A stretch of 64,000 nucleotides of DNA from VYFG01 sp965248685. Its GTDB lineage: Bacteria; Pseudomonadota; Gammaproteobacteria; Arenicellales; Poriferihabitantaceae. A program made the translations under genes and the position numbers. The stretch's first letter is position 1, and the number at the start of each line of letters is the position of its first letter. The notes under the pieces are model-generated. The model was given only the letters and a program-made list of their open reading frames with translations. It was not told the DNA's origin and did no database searches. This document shows positions 59,878 to 64,000 of the stretch, piece by piece. The stretch spans positions 124,001 through 188,000 of the forward strand of contig CBDFKC010000003.1 of assembly GCA_965248685.1 (NCBI GenBank), read 5' to 3'.

Positions 59878-61518
59878 ATGCGTTATTACGATCTAGGAAC
59901 TTACTCCAGAAAAATTTCCACCAATTCCGAACAAGCACAAATATGGTTCGATCGCGGACTGATCTGGACCTATGGTTATAATCACGAAGAAGCAATTTCG
60001 TGTTTCGAAAAAGCCCTCAAGGCAGACGCGAATTGTGCCATGGCTCACTGGGGTATCGCCTATGCGATCGGACCTAATTACAACAAACCCTGGGAGGCCT
60101 TCGAAGAAATTGAAAAGCCGGAATGTCTGGATCGTGCACAACAGTCAATCGCCGCGGCAAATGCTCTGGTGGAGCAGGTTTCAGATTTCGAAAAATCGTT
60201 GATCGTCGCCATAAATCAACGCTATCCAGAAGAGTCAACAGAACAACACTTCGCCCACTGGAATGACGCCTATGCCAAAGCCATGCGAGAGGTATACCGG
60301 TCCCATCCAAACGATCTCGATATAACCTGCTTATTTGCCGAGTCCATCATGAATCGCACCCCTTGGGAATTATGGGATTTGCCATCTGGCAACCCTGCCG
60401 AGGGCGCAGATACACTGGAGGCCATTGAGGTACTGGACCTGGCATTTAATTCTCTCGAAGGCGCCTGGGCGCACCCTGGACTATTGCATATGTACTTGCA
60501 TTTGATGGAAATGTCGCCCCATCCGGAACGCGCTTTGCGACATGGTGATGCCTTGAGTACTCTGGTTCCCGACGCGGGACATTTACTTCATATGGCCACC
60601 CATGTCGATGTGCTATGTGGGGACTATCAAAATGTGGTCTCGAGAAACCACGCCGCTATATTGGCCGACCGACGGTCGGTCGAATTTTCCGGCGGTGAAA
60701 ATTTCTATGCGATTTATCGGGCACACAATTATCACTTCAAAATATACGGAGCGATGTTTCTCGGTCAACCAACGGTTGCATTGGAAACTGCAGAGGAGCT
60801 CGCGAACGCCATTTCAGAAGATTTTCTAAAAACCATGGCGGATTGGTTCGAAGGCTTTATTCCCATGAAGCAACACGTATTGATCCGGTTTGGTATGTGG
60901 CGTGAAATTCTGGCCCAGGACTTACCTGTAGATCAGGCGTTATACAGCGTAACCACCACCATGATGCGTTACGCCCGCACCGTGGCATTGGCAAACTCCG
61001 GGGAAATTGCAGAAGCTGAAAACGAAAAAGAGTTGTTCTACCAGGCATACGAAAAAGTGCCGGAAAGCAGAACGTTGTTTAACAACCCTTGCCGCGACAT
61101 TCTGACCGTAGCCGAGCAAATGTTGTTGGGTGAACTCGAATACCACAAAGGTAATCATGAAGCATCATTCGAACACTTACGCAGATCAGTCGAATTGGAC
61201 GATAATCTCCCATACGATGAACCCTGGGGCTGGATGCAGCCAACGCGACACGCTTTGGGGGCATTATTGATTGAACAAAGCAACTACCAGGAAGCCGAAG
61301 CCGTCTACCGCGCCGATCTAGGCCTGGATGCAACCCTCAGTCGAGCCTGTCAGCATCCGGGAAATGTCTGGAGTCTGCATGGTCTCCATGAATGCCTGGT
61401 GCATCGAAGTGAAACTGTTGAGGCAGCTCAAATTAAGTTACAGCTGGATAAGGCAGCCGCACGCGCAGAGGTTGTGATTAAAGCCTCCTGTTATTGTCGG
61501 CAGAAAGTAGCGGCTTAA
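59878..61518 (+). CDS. Tetratricopeptide-repeat protein
   Basis: 546 residues from ATG 59878 (MRYYDLGTYSRKISTNSEQA), with GTGAGGAAAAAATTC before it; the frame starts 15 bp upstream. TPR-like helices: AQIWFDRGLIWTYGYNHEEA, then ISCFEKALKADANCAMAHWG, and late HKGNHEASFEHLRRSVELDD and EQSNYQEAEAVYRADLGL. His-containing segments (HPGLLHMYLHLMEMSPHPER, DAGHLLHMATHVDVL) are conserved-looking. The C-terminus has two nearby Cys (CYCRQK). There is no signal peptide. The protein belongs to a widespread uncharacterised TPR group; no partner is evident. Confidence 0.72.
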   Translation: MRYYDLGTYSRKISTNSEQAQIWFDRGLIWTYGYNHEEAISCFEKALKADANCAMAHWGIAYAIGPNYNKPWEAFEEIEKPECLDRAQQSIAAANALVEQVSDFEKSLIVAINQRYPEESTEQHFAHWNDAYAKAMREVYRSHPNDLDITCLFAESIMNRTPWELWDLPSGNPAEGADTLEAIEVLDLAFNSLEGAWAHPGLLHMYLHLMEMSPHPERALRHGDALSTLVPDAGHLLHMATHVDVLCGDYQNVVSRNHAAILADRRSVEFSGGENFYAIYRAHNYHFKIYGAMFLGQPTVALETAEELANAISEDFLKTMADWFEGFIPMKQHVLIRFGMWREILAQDLPVDQALYSVTTTMMRYARTVALANSGEIAEAENEKELFYQAYEKVPESRTLFNNPCRDILTVAEQMLLGELEYHKGNHEASFEHLRRSVELDDNLPYDEPWGWMQPTRHALGALLIEQSNYQEAEAVYRADLGLDATLSRACQHPGNVWSLHGLHECLVHRSETVEAAQIKLQLDKAAARAEVVIKASCYCRQKVAA

Positions 61519-61603
61519 TTTCCTATCGCCGGAACAGCATCTTTACCTATCTCGACGGGGCCGGTGAAGCTGTAAATGCATAAGCCAGATACAACAATTA
61601 CAG
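61519..61603. other. Short convergent gap
   Basis: Lies between the TPR protein (+) and the TPP enzyme genes (-). No hairpin terminator was identified. Confidence 0.35.
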
Positions 61604-62158
61604 CTAGGCTGCCACCATTTTCATAAATCTGCTACGAATTTCTACCGGGTCCATGGTAATCACAGGAACTTTGATATTTCCAGACTCACACTTGCTCACA
61701 ATAATCGTCATTTGGTTGTTATCCAGCGCCTCCTGAAGCACGTCCTTGGTTTCTGCAGCGCTACATTCAATAACGTTTTCGCAGCCACAAGCCCGAGCAA
61801 CTTTCGCTAGTGAGGTTTTTTTACCAGCGTATGTAGGTTGATCGCCGGTTGATCCATAACTGCCGTTATCGATAATAAGTAAGATGAAGTTATCAGCAGC
61901 ATTGTTGGCAATGGTCGGCAACGTACCAAAGTTGGTCAATACAGACCCATCGCCGTCAATAGCGATGACTTTCTTCTTTTGAACCAGTGCCAAGCCCAAT
62001 CCAATTGATGAGGATAAACCCATGGTGCCCAGCATGTAGAAGTTAGTCGGCTGGTCATCGATCATATGCAATTCCTGGCTGGGTAATCCGATGTTACAAA
62101 TAACCAACTGGTCGGAAATAATCGGGGCAATCTCTTTAATAATTTCTGATCGAATCAT
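61604..62158 (-). CDS. TPP-dependent decarboxylase, beta subunit (sulfopyruvate decarboxylase ComE-like)
   Basis: 184 residues from the ATG at 62158, one base after the alpha-subunit stop; the frame is open 27 bp further but that overlaps the alpha gene. The TPP-binding half: VIAIDGDGSVLTNFGTLPTI with the GDG...N motif ending in LLIIDNGSYGSTGDQPTYA. Also LGTMGLSSSIGLGLALVQKK. It pairs with the alpha subunit to decarboxylate a 2-oxo acid; sulfopyruvate (to sulfoacetaldehyde) is the best guess, phosphonopyruvate the alternative. No other sulfonate or phosphonate genes are visible in the window. Confidence 0.82.
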   Translation of the reverse strand: MIRSEIIKEIAPIISDQLVICNIGLPSQELHMIDDQPTNFYMLGTMGLSSSIGLGLALVQKKKVIAIDGDGSVLTNFGTLPTIANNAADNFILLIIDNGSYGSTGDQPTYAGKKTSLAKVARACGCENVIECSAAETKDVLQEALDNNQMTIIVSKCESGNIKVPVITMDPVEIRSRFMKMVAA

Positions 62159-62159
62159 A

Positions 62160-62657
62160 TTAGTACCCACTCCAAAACGACGCATCGGTTAGTACCGCTA
62201 CCGGCTTGTTGCACATAAACGTATATTTCAATATGTCATCAAGCTCTTCGACGTCCTCTTCTTTGTGAAAATGATAAGTAGGAATACCCAGCTGCCCAAG
62301 TAGAGCTTTGGTATGAACCGCCATCTCCACCTGACAGGCAACTGGTTCACCAAGTTCCCCGCGATAACTGATCAACATGGGCAATGGCATTCGATAATAT
62401 TGGGTCAGCGTTACAAGCGTATTAACGGTGACGCCAATAGCCGTATTCTGCATAATTATTGCAGCACGACTGCCTCCCATAAATGCGCCGGCGCAGAGGC
62501 CTATTCCTTCATCTTCCTTGTTAGCCGGGATATGGTAGATCCCATCACTAGCTTCAACCTCATCAATTACACCTGCCAGTTGCTTACAGGGAACGGTAGT
62601 CACAAAGTTGACATTATTGTTGACGAAATCCAAGACAATCTTTTTACTTACTGGCAT
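62160..62657 (-). CDS. TPP-dependent decarboxylase, alpha subunit (sulfopyruvate decarboxylase ComD-like)
   Basis: 165 residues, ATG at 62657. The pyrimidine-binding half: FVTTVPCKQLAGVIDEVEAS, HIPANKEDEGIGLCAGAFMG with the Glu that activates TPP, then SRAAIIMQNTAIGVTVNTLV and LPMLISYRGELGEPVACQVE. ComD-type subunits have this length and the VPC and PANKEDEG pattern. Two separate small genes, rather than one fused enzyme of about 370 residues, are characteristic of ComDE as opposed to most phosphonopyruvate decarboxylases. Confidence 0.82.
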   Translation of the reverse strand: MPVSKKIVLDFVNNNVNFVTTVPCKQLAGVIDEVEASDGIYHIPANKEDEGIGLCAGAFMGGSRAAIIMQNTAIGVTVNTLVTLTQYYRMPLPMLISYRGELGEPVACQVEMAVHTKALLGQLGIPTYHFHKEEDVEELDDILKYTFMCNKPVAVLTDASFWSGY

Positions 62658-62968
62658 CTAACTACTCCCTATTGCTGAATAAAATTGCGACTTATAGTGA
62701 TGATCCGAAAGCTCTCAGACGATCAAATCAAAATTTTCATCTGGGAAATTCTTATGCAGACGAGCATCAATATTGCGTGCACACTTTTCCCGAGCTACTT
62801 CCTACCAGGTCACTATTTTCATATATTTGTGTACTGATAGAGCATGAGTATATTTCGCCGACCAGGACTTGGGCAACACATGATTTGCAGTGGGCGTTAT
62901 TAACTAATTCTTCCTGCCTCCGAGGAAACCTTTGCGGGGTCCAGGGCAATCCTGCCTTTCAACTTGAC
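62658..62968. other. Intergenic region
   Basis: 311 bp between two reverse-strand genes. A forward frame (62672-63076) runs antisense into the CAP gene and is not supported. No regulatory element recognised. Confidence 0.4.
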
Positions 62969-63562
62969 TTACCCCCCTCTGGCAAAAACAAAAGTCCACT
63001 TTCGATCCACCTCTGCAGCACCCATATGAATAAATTGCCCATTCATTATGTTATTGCAATGGCCGGTACTGCCTAGCAATCCATTTGTTACCGACATCGC
63101 GGAGGTATATCCAAAAGCGATATTTTCTCCAAAGGTTGTCCAGGAATACCCGGCTAGGGTGATACGAGCGCCCGGACTGGAGCCATTGCTGCCGGTATGA
63201 TCGAAAAAATTATTGTCTCTCATGTCAGTGGAATGTGCCCTTGCTGCATTGGCCAGCTTGTTATTCCAGGTTAGAGCCGGGACCGGCGATCGCAGATTGC
63301 CGCCACAGAAAGTCGGTATACTTCTCGCCGCGTTGTGACGATTGAGCAACTCTCTTTCTAAAGCAGTTAAGCCGTCGCTCGGAGGTTTAACTGCACCTCC
63401 TCTTTTTGCATTCGCTACAATGTTTGGTATAACCATCCACAAGAAATCATCATTCTCGTCCGCCATCAGAACCGTAGGCCCGAACCCGACGAGCGTCATG
63501 AAACTGATCAGCAATGCAATCAACCAGTAACGTATTTCAAAAACAAGTTTAGTTTTAGTCAC
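62969..63562 (-). CDS. Secreted CAP (SCP/PR1) domain protein
   Basis: 197 residues, ATG at 63562. A signal peptide or anchor (YWLIALLISFMTLVGFGPTV) is followed by the CAP domain: LNRHNAARSIPTFCGGNL, LTWNNKLANAARAHSTDMRD with His110, FGENIAFGYTSAM with Glu146, NGLLGSTGHCNNIMNGQFIH with His168 and MGAAEV before the end. The CAP tetrad positions are present, so a metal-binding cavity can form. CAP proteins in bacteria are exported and their activity is mostly unknown. A palindrome lies 134 bp upstream. Confidence 0.85.
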   Translation of the reverse strand: MTKTKLVFEIRYWLIALLISFMTLVGFGPTVLMADENDDFLWMVIPNIVANAKRGGAVKPPSDGLTALERELLNRHNAARSIPTFCGGNLRSPVPALTWNNKLANAARAHSTDMRDNNFFDHTGSNGSSPGARITLAGYSWTTFGENIAFGYTSAMSVTNGLLGSTGHCNNIMNGQFIHMGAAEVDRKWTFVFARGG

Positions 63563-64000
63563 GCGGATTTCTTATTTCCATTAATGACAATCAGAAGTAA
63601 CCGGAATGTTCCGAATCATCAGAAAGCTTTAGGATTCAGACCATGCTATCCCCTGTACATGGCCGGTGCTCAATACTAAGGAAATTTTCGACGATTAACA
63701 ATGTCCCAAATTTGAGACATTGTTATAGACGAATCCAACCATCAACTCTGATAAAAGTCCTAATCGGTGTACATTGACTAGCTCGCTCTACAACAAAAAG
63801 GGCACGGCAGACTCAGGCAACACTCTATAATGCTCGCGCAGTACTTGGGTTCACGTGGAATCTGAAGGTCAGGTAATTAGTGAGTAAACTACCTAACAAG
63901 CAACGACGACAATATCAACAAAGAGCGCTAGCGGCGGGCTATGGCTAGTCTGGTGATTGCTCGAAATCCGCGGACCACAATCTACTGAGTTAGGTCTTTT
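63563..64000. other. Intergenic region at the right edge
   Basis: 438 bp, no gene seen on either strand; the palindrome at 63696-63725 is its main feature. The next gene lies beyond the window. Confidence 0.4.
63696..63725. promoter_or_regulatory. 30-bp near-perfect palindrome (operator-like)
   Basis: The arms are TAACAATGTC at the left end and GACATTGTTA at the right end, with centre CCAAATTTGA; only one base pair is mismatched across all 15. A site of this length suits a dimeric regulator (TetR or Fis-type activator binding is common for TGTCnCAAA-like sequences). It could serve the CAP gene to the left or an unseen gene to the right. Confidence 0.55.

Noticed and set aside
62672..63076. 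Forward-strand frame of 134 residues
   Set aside because: It runs antisense into the CAP-domain gene, has no ribosome site and no protein-like features.

Overview
The window looks like chromosomal DNA of a free-living, probably marine or aquatic, gammaproteobacterium. This is inferred from mid-range G+C by eye (not computed), a LysR regulator next to an old-yellow-enzyme gene, a REP/RAYT system, IS21, IS91 and IS3 elements, and a compact cobalamin locus. No rRNA, tRNA or CRISPR array was recognised, so the species cannot be named.

Layout. 0-6.5 kb: end of a LysR regulator, a frameshifted ene-reductase, a secreted von Willebrand A protein between two inverted REP copies, a phytanoyl-CoA dioxygenase-like enzyme, a RAYT transposase remnant beside its palindrome, a methyltransferase-like UroD-family protein and a hydrolase relic. 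6.6-13.5 kb: small-molecule metabolism (DUF1989 protein, amidase, AMP-forming acyl-CoA ligase, saccharopine-dehydrogenase-like reductase, MFS transporter). 14-22.6 kb: a secreted collagen-like protein with a DUF1554 head, a TerB-like protein, a broken AAA/DUF4143 ATPase, a heterodimeric ABC exporter with one degenerate ATP site, and a Fic protein that has lost its catalytic core. 22.9-39.6 kb: an accessory zone with IS21 (istA/istB), a LuxR-TolB-TPR regulator, an IS91-type element with a tyrosine recombinase, a toxin-like 686-residue secreted protein followed by a small membrane protein, an isochorismatase-fold protein with Ser at the nucleophile position, a VOC protein, a PKD lipoprotein, and an IS3 insertion that splits a second lipoprotein with a clean 5-bp target duplication.

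39.9-42.7 kb: threonine aldolase, nitronate monooxygenase and a PNPOx-like flavoprotein. 42.7-59.4 kb: a nearly complete corrin-ring cluster, namely cobB/cbiA (-), a NiCoT-type metal permease, cbiD and cbiJ (+), a cobalamin riboswitch, then cbiC, cbiET, cbiL, cbiG, cbiH, cbiF, cobW and cobN (+), and convergent cobQ and cbiB (-). The content is a hybrid: CbiD and CbiG belong to the cobalt-early (anaerobic) route, while CobN and CobW belong to late cobalt insertion. No cobG, cobF, cbiK/cbiX, cobS or cobT was seen. The riboswitch sits inside the locus and should control the cbiC-to-cobN block.

59.8-64 kb: a TPR protein, the two subunits of a sulfopyruvate/phosphonopyruvate-type TPP decarboxylase, a secreted CAP-domain protein, and a 30-bp near-perfect palindrome upstream of it.
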